39,500 nt of DNA, from positions 1-39,500 of the forward strand of contig JABGQA010000086.1 of NCBI GenBank assembly GCA_018644665.1. The letters are read 5' to 3'. The notes under the pieces are model-generated. The model ran no database searches, was not told the origin of the DNA, and saw only the letters and a program-made list of their open reading frames with translations. A program made the position numbers and the translations under genes. The DNA comes from Candidatus Poribacteria bacterium. Its GTDB lineage: Bacteria; Poribacteria; WGA-4E; GCA-2687025. Positions within the stretch are counted from its first letter, which is position 1, and every line of letters starts with the position of its first letter. Below are positions 23,205-31,188 of the stretch, piece by piece.

Positions 23205-26200
23205 ATGCAGTGCTCCGCTTGCTCGCACGACAACCCACGCGAAGCGCGCTTCTGCCTCGAATGCGGTCAGGAGTTGGTGTGCGCCTGCGTCTCCTGCCAT
23301 GAGCCGCTGCCGCCGACGGCGAAGTTCTGCATGCATTGCGGCGCGCGGCAGGAAGACGCCACGCCCGCGCCCGAACCGCCCGCAGTAGTAGACGACGCCG
23401 AAAGGCGCCTGCTCACCGTCCTGTTCTGCGACCTCGTGGAGTCAACGCGTCTCTCGCGCGAACTCGACCCCGAGGAACTGCGCGAGGTCATACGGGAATA
23501 CCAACGCGTCGTCGTCGCCATCATCCAACGTCACGACGGACACGTCGCGCAGTATCTCGGCGACGGCATCCTCGCCTACTTCGGTTACCCCACCGCGCAC
23601 GAAGACGACGAGGCGCGCGCCGTTCGCGCCGGCCTGTCCATCACCGCCGAGGTGGAGAAGCTGGGAACGGGCGCCGAACGCGACGAGACCGTCCACGCCG
23701 AGGTGCGCGTGGGGATCGACACGGGGCGGGTTGTCATCGGTGAGGTCGGCGCTGGCGGCCGCCACGACCGCCTCGCCATCGGCGCGATCCCGAACGTAGC
23801 CGCTCGACTACAGACCGCCGCTCGACCCGGTCAGGTCATCGCCGGCGAGACGACCTACAAGCGGGCGCGTCACGTGGCGGAATTCGAGGCCGTCCTCGTC
23901 GCCGCCAAGGGCGTGGATGGCGCAGTACCCGCGCACCGCGCCGTGTCGCTCAAGAGCGTCGCCGGCTCCCGCCACGTAACGTCCGATGGGCTCCAGTCGG
24001 ATCTGATCGGCCGCGGAGACTTACTTGAACGCCTGGTGTCGGCCATCCAGGGCGCCGGCAGGGGCGTAGGCCGTGTGATGACCGTGGTCGGAGAGGCCGG
24101 GGTCGGGAAGTCGCGCCTTCTCGCGGAGGCCCGCGCATCCATCGACGCCGAGACGTTCACTTGGCTCAGGGGCCGGTGCCACGATCGCTCGATACCCGCG
24201 CATTACGGACCGTTCGCGGACATCCTCTCGGGCTACTGCGGGATCAGCGATGACGACACTCCCGCAGTTCGCAGGGGCCGCGTCACGGACTGCATCGACG
24301 GCCTCGTGGCCAACGGCCAACTGTCCGAAGAGCGGGCGTCGGACTGTGTCAGCCTCATCGCCAGAGCCCTCGCCATCGACGTGAATGGACAGGCGGAGGA
24401 CCTCCTGGCTTTCGCCGATGGCGCGCAGGTGCGGCACCAGACGTTCGCGGCCATCGCGGACATGTTGATCGCGCTGACCACATGGCGGCCGCTTGTCGTG
24501 GAACTGGACGACCTCCACTGGGCCGACAGCGCGTCGCTCGACCTGATCGCTCACCTGAGTGAGCGCGCCCCGAGTCATCCCCTGGCCCTGGTCTGCGTGT
24601 ACCGACCGCAGCACGGCCACGGCTGCGAGAGGCTTCCCGAGATCGCCGCGCGGAAGTGCCCTGGCAGGCATGTCCACGTCGCCGTCCGCGAACTGACGCC
24701 CGAAGACGGCGAGAATCTCGTCGCGTCGCTTCTGGGTGTCGATGCCGCGCCGGCCGCGCTCCGCGAGACCGTGGTAGACCGAGCGCGCGGCAATCCGTTC
24801 TACATCGAGGAGGCGTTGCGTGCGCTCGTGGAGTCGGAGTCCATCGTCAGGGATGGCGACGGCTGGGTGGTGGCGGAAAGCCTCGATAGGATCGCGGTCC
24901 CGGACAGCGTCGAGAGGATCACGCTGAGCCGGCTCGACCGCATGAGCCCGGACGCGCGACGCCTGCTGCAGATCGCCGCGGTCATAGGCCGCTCCTTCGC
25001 GCGCCGCGTCCTCGAACGCGTGGCGCCGCCGCACATCGATCTCCCGGCGACGCTCCAGGAACTCGAGGACAGCGCCTTCGTGACGCGCGAATACGGCAGT
25101 TGGGACGTGCAGTACGCCTTCCGCCACGTGTACACGCAACAGGTCGTGTACGGCGCCGTCCTGAGCCGTCGGAGGCAGGAGTTGCACGGCGCCATCGCCG
25201 AGGCCATCGCGGAGCTGTACCCGGATGCCGCCGCCGAGCAGGCAGAGACGCTGGCATACCATTACACGCACACCGAGCACGGCGCACGAGCCGTCGAGCA
25301 CCTCATGAACGCGGGCGCCAAGGCGCGCGCGGCATACCTGACCGATGAGGCCGTCGAGTGCTACCACAAGGCCCTGCAGACGCTCGACCACCTGCCGGAC
25401 TCTCCGGGAAACGAGCTTCACCGCGTGCGCGTGCACCAGGCGCTCGGCAGAATCCATCACGGGGCGGGACAGGGCGATGCCGCCGTGGAGCATCTACGCG
25501 CGGCGATCGACATCGGGGAGCGGATCGGCGTCGACGCGGGCGACATGATACGCCTGTGCTACTGGCTGGCTGATGTCCACTGGTGGAAGAGCGACTATGC
25601 CCGCCTCGGAGAGATCGGCGAGATGGCGGAGGCCCTGCTCGGCGACGAGAGAAACACCGTCGAAGAGGCGCTGGTCAACCAGATCATCGCTACCGCAGCG
25701 TACTTCACCGGCGCCCGCGACCGCTGGCGCGAGCGACTCACCCGCACGACCGCGTTTCTCCGGGACCTGCCGTACTGCGAGGAGCTTCGGCCCTCGTACG
25801 TGCACATATGGGGCATGTGCTACTCCGAGCGAGACATGGCGGGAGCGCGCGATTGGCTCGCGGCGTTGCTGCACGTCGGGTCCGAACACCACGACGCCCG
25901 CGCCACCGCGCAGGCCCACAAGGGCATTGGCGACCTGGCTAAGTACGAAGGCGACCTCGAAGGCGCGCTGGCGAAGTACGAGACCGCGCTCGCCCTGTTC
26001 GAGGAAATCGGCGATACGAACCACGCGGGCGACTGTCTCATCGACCTTGGGGCGCTCACGCTGTCGATGGGGCGGCTCGACGACGCGAAGCGGTACGGCG
26101 GGCTCGGCCTCGCTGCGGCGGAACAGATCGAGGGCGTCTGGCTGCGAGCCGTCTCCTACCTCAGCGTCGGGGAGCTTTACGTCTGCCTCGGCGACCTTTC

Positions 26201-27113
26201 CGTGGCGTCCCACTCGCTGTCGCGCGCCGTCGAGCTTTACGCTGAGACTCATCAGAAACCCGCGCGTCCGCTTGCCGTCCTCGGATGGGCGCACCTGCAC
26301 GAGGGCGACCTGGACGCCGCCGCCCGCTACTTCGACGACGCCGCCACCCGGTCGACGCGACTCTTCGGGAACGCGATGAGCGGCCTGGAAGAGACGTATA
26401 GCGACAGCCCCGAGGTCTTCCCTCTGCTCTGCAAGGACCTCGAGGACTCGGGCGCCGCGCCGCCGGAGGGTCAGTGGCGCCTCCGCGATGCCACGCCCTG
26501 GGAGTTCCCGAACGTCCTGGAGCGGGTCGACTTCATCGCGCTGCGGCCCGGCGCCAGTCTGGGCGACGCGTGGCAGTGGGTGAACGTCTTCGATGACGCC
26601 GCGTACCGGGTCGAGAACATGCTCGACATCCACGCGCCGAACGGGCGTGACCTCGCTGGGATGAACACCAGCGCTCCGCGGCTGATCCGGCCTGTCGACG
26701 GCGACTTTGCCGCCGACGCCGTGTCGTTGCCCGCGTCGGATGGCCATCCCACCATCGGCGGCATCGTCCTGTGGGTGGATGCCGGCAACTTCCTGCGCGT
26801 CGAGCGCGGCGTTCACGGGCGCCACGAAATCAGCTTCTCAGGCCGCATCGACGCCGCCGACACGTTCTTCGGCCGCGGGCGCGTGGTGGCCGACCGCGTG
26901 CATCTGCGTATCGAACGGCGCGGCGACACGGCGCGCGCGCTGTGCAGCATTGACGGCCGCGCCTGGAGCAGCATCGGGGAGACGCCCTTCGCCGTCGATG
27001 GCGCCATGCGCGTCGGCGTACACGCCCTCGGCCGGATCGACCGCACGATCTACCGCGGCGAGTTCCGCGAGGGCGCCGCCATCCGCTTCGAGTCGTTCAC
27101 GCTGCGAGCGTAA
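23205..27113 (+). CDS. giant signalling protein: double zinc ribbon, class III cyclase, AAA ATPase, TPRs, lectin-like C-terminus
   Basis: The product has 1302 residues. Residues 1-48 form two zinc ribbons (C-S-A-C, C-L-E-C, C-V-S-C, C-M-H-C). Residues 66-250 are a class III nucleotidyl cyclase: metal Asp D76 and D120 (G-D-G), N197 and R201 in P-N-V-A-A-R-L-Q. The purine-contacting positions are not the canonical Lys/Asp pair, as in other cyclase-AAA proteins. An AAA/STAND ATPase follows (Walker A G-E-A-G-V-G-K-S at 296-303, Walker B V-V-E-L-D-D-L-H near 431), then TPR-like helices (about 690-1065). The last 215 residues are a DUF1349-like jelly roll (G-N-F-L-R-V-E-R, W-S-S-I-G-E). There is no signal peptide or membrane segment, so it is cytoplasmic. 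Confidence 0.85.
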   Translation: MQCSACSHDNPREARFCLECGQELVCACVSCHEPLPPTAKFCMHCGARQEDATPAPEPPAVVDDAERRLLTVLFCDLVESTRLSRELDPEELREVIREYQRVVVAIIQRHDGHVAQYLGDGILAYFGYPTAHEDDEARAVRAGLSITAEVEKLGTGAERDETVHAEVRVGIDTGRVVIGEVGAGGRHDRLAIGAIPNVAARLQTAARPGQVIAGETTYKRARHVAEFEAVLVAAKGVDGAVPAHRAVSLKSVAGSRHVTSDGLQSDLIGRGDLLERLVSAIQGAGRGVGRVMTVVGEAGVGKSRLLAEARASIDAETFTWLRGRCHDRSIPAHYGPFADILSGYCGISDDDTPAVRRGRVTDCIDGLVANGQLSEERASDCVSLIARALAIDVNGQAEDLLAFADGAQVRHQTFAAIADMLIALTTWRPLVVELDDLHWADSASLDLIAHLSERAPSHPLALVCVYRPQHGHGCERLPEIAARKCPGRHVHVAVRELTPEDGENLVASLLGVDAAPAALRETVVDRARGNPFYIEEALRALVESESIVRDGDGWVVAESLDRIAVPDSVERITLSRLDRMSPDARRLLQIAAVIGRSFARRVLERVAPPHIDLPATLQELEDSAFVTREYGSWDVQYAFRHVYTQQVVYGAVLSRRRQELHGAIAEAIAELYPDAAAEQAETLAYHYTHTEHGARAVEHLMNAGAKARAAYLTDEAVECYHKALQTLDHLPDSPGNELHRVRVHQALGRIHHGAGQGDAAVEHLRAAIDIGERIGVDAGDMIRLCYWLADVHWWKSDYARLGEIGEMAEALLGDERNTVEEALVNQIIATAAYFTGARDRWRERLTRTTAFLRDLPYCEELRPSYVHIWGMCYSERDMAGARDWLAALLHVGSEHHDARATAQAHKGIGDLAKYEGDLEGALAKYETALALFEEIGDTNHAGDCLIDLGALTLSMGRLDDAKRYGGLGLAAAEQIEGVWLRAVSYLSVGELYVCLGDLSVASHSLSRAVELYAETHQKPARPLAVLGWAHLHEGDLDAAARYFDDAATRSTRLFGNAMSGLEETYSDSPEVFPLLCKDLEDSGAAPPEGQWRLRDATPWEFPNVLERVDFIALRPGASLGDAWQWVNVFDDAAYRVENMLDIHAPNGRDLAGMNTSAPRLIRPVDGDFAADAVSLPASDGHPTIGGIVLWVDAGNFLRVERGVHGRHEISFSGRIDAADTFFGRGRVVADRVHLRIERRGDTARALCSIDGRAWSSIGETPFAVDGAMRVGVHALGRIDRTIYRGEFREGAAIRFESFTLRA

Positions 27114-27127
27114 CGTCCTGCGGACGT
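27113..27127 (+). other. small hairpin between the cyclase and nucleotidyltransferase genes
   Basis: ACGTCC, a three-base loop and GGACGT form a 6-bp stem immediately after the cyclase stop codon. It is short and lacks a U-tract, so it may have no role in termination. Confidence 0.25.
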
Positions 27128-27140
27128 CGGGGATTCCCGC

Positions 27141-27980
27141 GTGCAGCAGCCCTACATCGACGTCCTGACACGCCATGCACAGAGCGACGACCGCGTCCTC
27201 GCGCTGTGGCTACAGGGCAGCTTCGCCACCGGCGCCGCGGATCGGTACTCGGATGTCGACGCCCACCTGCTCACACACGACGAACACGCCGATGCGTTCC
27301 GCGCGGGAGCCAAGGACTGGCTCTCTGCCGTCCGACCACTGGTCTACGACATCGCGATGTTCGGAGGGCAGATGGTCCACGCCGTGACCGACGAGGGCAT
27401 ACGCGTGGACCTGTCGATGCACGCCGGCGAGGCGCGCGACGTGGGCGGCGCGGCCATCCGCGCGCTCCTCGACCCCGACCAGCGCATCACGCCGGGCGAG
27501 ATGTCGGACGCACCCGGGGACGCAACCGGGGCCGGGGCCGACGCCCTCACGCGCCATCTGAACGAATTCTGGCGCCTCTTCTCGATGCTGCCCGTGGTGG
27601 TCGGCCGTGATGAGCGCGTGAAGGGGTTCGTAGGCGTCGGACTCCTCGCGAACGCCCTCGGCGAGGCGCTCCTGTTCGGCGGGAGCCGCGCCCGGGATGC
27701 AGGCGTCAAACGCCTGAACGAGTTCCTGCCCGACGGATGGCGCGTCGAGATCGAGGACGCGCTTCGCGACGCCGGATCATCCCCACGCGCCCTCGTTGAG
27801 ACGCAACTGAGACTCGCCGCCCTGATGCGCAAACACGGGCCGGATGTCGCGCACATGCGCGGGGCGCCATACCCGACGGCGTTCGAGACGACGGCCATCG
27901 CGTACGTCCGCAGCGAACTGGATCGCCTGCCGGCGCCGGTCGACGACGACCTGTGGACCGCTCTCTCCGACGCCCGCTAG
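27141..27980 (+). CDS. nucleotidyltransferase-fold protein (aminoglycoside nucleotidyltransferase-like)
   Basis: The product has 279 residues from a GTG start 27 bases after the cyclase gene. The Pol-beta-type motif is L-Q-G26-S27-F-A-T-G, then D38-V-D40, with a third carboxylate D90 in I-R-V-D-L-S-M, so all metal ligands are present. The C-terminal helical half resembles aminoglycoside 3''/6-adenylyltransferases or similar enzymes that transfer NMP to small molecules; the substrate is unknown. It is plausibly co-transcribed with the cyclase gene. Confidence 0.75.
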   Translation: MQQPYIDVLTRHAQSDDRVLALWLQGSFATGAADRYSDVDAHLLTHDEHADAFRAGAKDWLSAVRPLVYDIAMFGGQMVHAVTDEGIRVDLSMHAGEARDVGGAAIRALLDPDQRITPGEMSDAPGDATGAGADALTRHLNEFWRLFSMLPVVVGRDERVKGFVGVGLLANALGEALLFGGSRARDAGVKRLNEFLPDGWRVEIEDALRDAGSSPRALVETQLRLAALMRKHGPDVAHMRGAPYPTAFETTAIAYVRSELDRLPAPVDDDLWTALSDAR

Positions 27981-27982
27981 CT

Positions 27983-27994
27983 GCGCTTAAGCGC
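27983..27994. other. 12-bp perfect palindrome
   Basis: GCGCTTAAGCGC begins 2 bases after the nucleotidyltransferase stop. It could be a hairpin or a protein-binding site; nothing else supports a role. Confidence 0.3.
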
Positions 27995-28103
27995 CTCCGG
28001 GTTCCGCCTGCCACAGCGCGTCGGCGCGGCGTGATTCGCCTCGTGGCCGTTACCTGCCGCGATCGTGTCGGCTATCCATCCTTCGAGTCCACCCGTCGTG
28101 ACC

Positions 28104-28108
28104 GGAGG
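28104..28108 (+). promoter_or_regulatory. ribosome binding site deciding the URO-D-like start
   Basis: GGAGG abuts the ATG at 28109 but is 6 bases from the ATG at 28115, so translation should begin at 28115. Confidence 0.65.
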
Positions 28109-28114
28109 ATGCCC

Positions 28115-29242
28115 ATGACGCCGCGCGAACGCTACGTACAGTCGCTTCTCTTCGGCAAGCCCGACAAAGTCACCTTCTCGCCCGGCGGCGGCCGCGAGTC
28201 CACGGTCGCGAACTGGCGCACGCAGGGCCTACCCGAAGGCGTCAGCCCGCACGCGCATATGATGGAACTGCTGGGCATCGAGCCGGAACCGCAACGACCC
28301 ATGCCAGGCCTGAGCGTGCCGTTCACGATGATCCCGAAGTTCGAGGAGAAGGTCATCGAGCACAAGGACGGCCACTACATCGTCCAGGACTGGATGGGCG
28401 CTATCACGGAGATCTCCGACGAGTTCGACTACACCTACATCCGCTCCGCGAAGGACTTCGTCACGCGCAAGTGGCACAAGTTCCCCGTGCAGACGCGCGC
28501 CGACTGGGAAGACATGGCGTGGCGTTACGACGCGACGACCCCCGAGCGCTATCCCGACGACTTCGAGGAACGCTGCGCAGCCCTACAGGACCGCGACGGC
28601 GTCGTGCGCATCCACTTCAACGGCCCCTTCTGGCAGTTGCGCGAGTGGGTCGGCATGGAGGGGCTGTGCATCATGCTCCTCGACGACCCGGACTTCGTCG
28701 TCGAGATGATCGCGCACTGGACGGAGTTCGCGTCGCGCACGATGGCGCCTATCCTGGAGCGCGTGCAGCCGGATCAAGTCGGCTTCTCCGAGGACATGGC
28801 GTACAAGAGCTTCAGCATGATCTCGCCCGAGATGACGCGTCGCTTCCTCATGCCCTCCTACGAGCGGTGGGTGTCCGAGGCGCGCGCAGCGGGCTGCGAA
28901 GTGCTGTTCATGGACTCCGACGGCAAAATCGACGAACTCATCCCCATCTGGATCGAATCCGGCATCAACGCCTGTGGACCCATCGAAGTGGCGGCCGGGA
29001 ACGACATCGTGGAGTTCCGCGAGATATACGGCGACCGCATGGCGTACACCGGCGGGATAGACAAGCGCGCGATCGCGAAGGGCGGAGACATCATGCGCGA
29101 CGAGGTGACGCGCGTGGTCGTGCCGCTGTTGGAGCAGGGCGGCATCGTCCCGGGCTGCGACCACGGCGTGCCGCCGGACATCTCCTGGCCGAACTACGTG
29201 GAGTACTCGCGGCTCTTGGCGCAGTTGACCGGGTGGCTCTAG
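28115..29242 (+). CDS. uroporphyrinogen decarboxylase (URO-D)-like protein
   Basis: The product has 375 residues with the URO-D/cobalamin methyltransferase TIM-barrel pattern: M-T-P-R-E-R-Y, G-F-S-E-D-M-A-Y-K, F-L-M-P-S-Y, G-I-N-A-C-G-P-I-E-V-A-A-G and G-G-I-D-K-R. Proteins of this branch are common outside heme pathways and often act on methylated compounds with corrinoids. The position where the zinc methyltransferases (MtaA/CmuA type) carry His-x-Cys reads M-D-S-D-G here, so that metal site is not evident. No heme-synthesis genes are adjacent. The stop shares CTAG (29239-29242) with the convergent next gene. Confidence 0.8.
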   Translation: MTPRERYVQSLLFGKPDKVTFSPGGGRESTVANWRTQGLPEGVSPHAHMMELLGIEPEPQRPMPGLSVPFTMIPKFEEKVIEHKDGHYIVQDWMGAITEISDEFDYTYIRSAKDFVTRKWHKFPVQTRADWEDMAWRYDATTPERYPDDFEERCAALQDRDGVVRIHFNGPFWQLREWVGMEGLCIMLLDDPDFVVEMIAHWTEFASRTMAPILERVQPDQVGFSEDMAYKSFSMISPEMTRRFLMPSYERWVSEARAAGCEVLFMDSDGKIDELIPIWIESGINACGPIEVAAGNDIVEFREIYGDRMAYTGGIDKRAIAKGGDIMRDEVTRVVVPLLEQGGIVPGCDHGVPPDISWPNYVEYSRLLAQLTGWL

Positions 29243-29874
29243 TCGACGGACAGGACAGCACGGTCGGCGCCCATACGCCGCGGCAGCGTCGCAGATACCT
29301 GCGGCAACGCCGTCAGCGTTATGACCGCGTCGTATACGCCCTCCGCGCCCGATGCCGTCGTCGGATCGTCGGGCCGCGTTGCCCGTGCTGTGACGGTGAG
29401 TTTTGCGGCGCCGTCCGTGGGAGCGTGGGTCACACGTAGCCCGTCTCGCAGGAACATGTCCGTCGGCACGTAGGCGCCGAAGCCGTGCTCTGCGTCCGCG
29501 TGATGCGGGAGCACCCCCGTGCGCGTCGTGTCGCCGTCGGTGTCATCGACGATCCGCCAGTACGTGTCCAATTCGTCGCTCGGGTCGCGGCGGTCGCGGA
29601 ACGGCGTGACGCGCGCGTCGATCACCACATCGACGTTCATCATGAGCCGGAACACGTGCGAAGCCTCGAGTTCGCGTGCGTCGGACGCGTCCGGCCGAAC
29701 GGTCAGCGTTGCGCTCGCAACTGCGCCGTGTGAGTCGCCACCCAGCCACTTGACGATCGGCGGCACATACACGCCGAGCTGGACAGTCTGCGTGGCCTGC
29801 TCGTAGCCGCGCGCAGTCCCGGCGGCGATCCCGAGGCAAAGCAGATATAGTGACGCTCGCGGCACAGGGCCCAC
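29239..29874 (-). CDS. secreted beta-rich protein of unknown function
   Basis: The product has 211 residues from a GTG at 29874; an internal GTG at 29865 is possible. A hydrophobic leader (S-L-Y-L-L-C-L-G-I-A-A-G-T-A-R-G) is followed by T-V-Q-L-G-V-Y-V-P-P-I-V-K-W and strands rich in V and T. The end, G-A-E-G-V-Y-D-A-V-I-T-L-T-A, recalls the last strand of DUF4402/spore-coat-U-type immunoglobulin-like domains, but this is a loose resemblance. It lacks the TW-L-K tail seen on its secreted neighbours. Its likely promoter lies 200 bases upstream (30075-30103), giving a long leader. Confidence 0.55.
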   Translation of the reverse strand: MGPVPRASLYLLCLGIAAGTARGYEQATQTVQLGVYVPPIVKWLGGDSHGAVASATLTVRPDASDARELEASHVFRLMMNVDVVIDARVTPFRDRRDPSDELDTYWRIVDDTDGDTTRTGVLPHHADAEHGFGAYVPTDMFLRDGLRVTHAPTDGAAKLTVTARATRPDDPTTASGAEGVYDAVITLTALPQVSATLPRRMGADRAVLSVD

Positions 29875-30027
29875 AACCTGCCCCCGGCCCCGCTGCGCTA
29901 GAAGGACTCAACCGCCACGCGAGGCGGCCCGCATTGTCTGCACCGTGGCCAATGTCGGCGGGGCTAGGGGTCGACAATACCCGTCAGCGCCACCCAGGCG
30001 CCCCGAGTTACCCCAGGGGAGGCGTTC

Positions 30028-30060
30028 CGTAAACCCCTAGGTGTTCCCAGCGTAAACCCC
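30028..30060 (-). repeat. direct repeats, possible operator
   Basis: GGGGTTTACG occurs twice on the minus strand (30051-30060 and 30028-30037), 23 bases apart, about two helical turns. A third GGTTTA lies at 30086-30091 inside the promoter spacer. The placement just downstream of a candidate -10 box fits a repressor or activator site. The stretch 29875-30248 is otherwise non-coding. Confidence 0.35.
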
Positions 30061-30074
30061 ACATAATCAGCGTC

Positions 30075-30103
30075 ATAATAGGGTATAAACCTTACACGCG
30101 CAA
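30075..30103 (-). promoter_or_regulatory. possible promoter for the 29239-29874 gene
   Basis: On the minus strand TTGCGC (30098-30103), 17 bases, then TATTAT (30075-30080, five of six consensus positions), in an unusually AT-rich patch. The -35 box is weak. Confidence 0.4.
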
Positions 30104-30201
30104 GGGCAATACGCGATCCGTCAGCGTGATATGGGGCGAGTCGGGAGATCAGGGGGACGTGGGCCGTCGGAGGGAGGGGTCGAGCGTGTGCGAGCCAACG
30201 A

Positions 30202-30225
30202 GGCGTGGCCGTCAGCGGCCACGCC
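30202..30225 (-). terminator. hairpin downstream of the CBM9-like gene
   Basis: A perfect 10-bp stem (GGCGTGGCCG with CGGCCACGCC) encloses the tetraloop TCAG, 23 bases after the stop of the minus-strand gene. It has no U-tract but is the strongest small hairpin seen in the window. Confidence 0.55.
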
Positions 30226-30248
30226 CGTAGGCCCACCTGTAGAGGCGG

Positions 30249-31049
30249 TCAGCGCGCAGCGCGTAGCGCCGCCCACGTCGTCACGGCTTTCCCGGCCGGG
30301 TCGACCGCTTGGGGCGTGTGGTCGAACGTCAGCGTCCCGAACAAGAAGGCGTTCTTCGCGGCCCCGATGCCCGAGGACCACTCCAGCCATCCGAGCCGGG
30401 CGTCCCCGTCGTTGGCGTTGACCATGTCCGAGTACCCGACCTTGGCGTCCTTGTTGTCGTTGATGTAGTCGCTGAGGGGTTCGTCGGTCTCGTGGGTGAA
30501 CAGGATGATGGCGGTCTCGTAGTACGTCATGTCGTTGGCGTCGTCGCGGACGATCGCCACGTCGGTGAACTCGATGTTCGTGGCGCTCGACCACGCCGTC
30601 GTGAGTATCGCGTCGTCCTGCAGGGCGTAGCCCCACTCGATGTCTTCCGCCGCTCCCGCGAGGCCGTCATACTCCAGGTCCACGCGGTGCTGCGGGGAGT
30701 CGCCATTCCAGAGCGATGCCGCGTCCGGCACGAGAGCCGCGGGAACCGCGTGGTCGTTGTCGGAGACTTCGATCGCGGTGTACAGGTAGTCATCGTCCCA
30801 GAGCAAAGCGGAGAACGCCTCGAACCCGGCCGGTTGCGCGCCGCCGCCATAGACGTCCATTTCCTGCCAGTCCGCGCCCTCCCAGTCTCGGTCGGTCAGG
30901 TCCCCGTCGATCGTTGGCGCGCCGCGCCTGGCCACGCGATTGTAGTCAGGATTCTCGGCCATCGAGCTTGGGGCGATCGCCGTCGCTACAAGCGTGACGG
31001 CGACGATGCTCGCGACGCCGCCCCATGAGAATCGCTTTAGGCTTTCCAT
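30249..31049 (-). CDS. secreted CBM9-like protein with TW-L-R tail
   Basis: The product has 266 residues from ATG 31049, chosen because GAAAGGAG lies 7 bases upstream. A signal peptide (V-A-S-I-V-A-V-T-L-V-A-T-A-I-A-P-S-S-M-A) is followed by a complete CBM9-like domain: P-T-I-D-G-D-L-T-D-R-D-W, L-W-D-D-D-Y-L-Y-T-A-I-E-V-S-D and Y-Y-E-T-A-I-I-L-F. The last residues are D-P-A-G-K-A-V-T-T-W-A-A-L-R-A-A-R, matching the tails of two other secreted proteins. It probably binds sugars at the cell surface. It lies downstream of the BNR-repeat gene on the same strand. Confidence 0.8.
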   Translation of the reverse strand: MESLKRFSWGGVASIVAVTLVATAIAPSSMAENPDYNRVARRGAPTIDGDLTDRDWEGADWQEMDVYGGGAQPAGFEAFSALLWDDDYLYTAIEVSDNDHAVPAALVPDAASLWNGDSPQHRVDLEYDGLAGAAEDIEWGYALQDDAILTTAWSSATNIEFTDVAIVRDDANDMTYYETAIILFTHETDEPLSDYINDNKDAKVGYSDMVNANDGDARLGWLEWSSGIGAAKNAFLFGTLTFDHTPQAVDPAGKAVTTWAALRAAR

Positions 31050-31085
31050 CCGTGCGCTCCTTTCTCGCGATACGGGTGCATGTAA

Positions 31086-31115
31086 TGTATAGAGCCTGCG
31101 GCCACGGGAAACCAA
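31086..31115 (-). promoter_or_regulatory. possible promoter for the CBM9-like gene
   Basis: On the minus strand TTGGTT (31110-31115), 18 bases, then TATACA (31086-31091), 36 bases before the ATG. The match is modest. Confidence 0.3.
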
Positions 31116-31188
31116 CGCGCCCAGGTCGGGTCTCCGCGGCCCCGTTCCGGCGTGCCCGCGATTCCGTGCCGGCGGCCGGGTCGCTGTG

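Noticed and set aside
24021..25493. A 490-codon minus-strand open frame
   Set aside because: It lies wholly within the cyclase-AAA-TPR gene on the opposite strand and has shadow-like composition.
23205..27113. A STAND-type antiviral defence gene
   Set aside because: The N-terminal effector is a class III cyclase with zinc ribbons, a common signalling architecture, and no other defence gene is adjacent.
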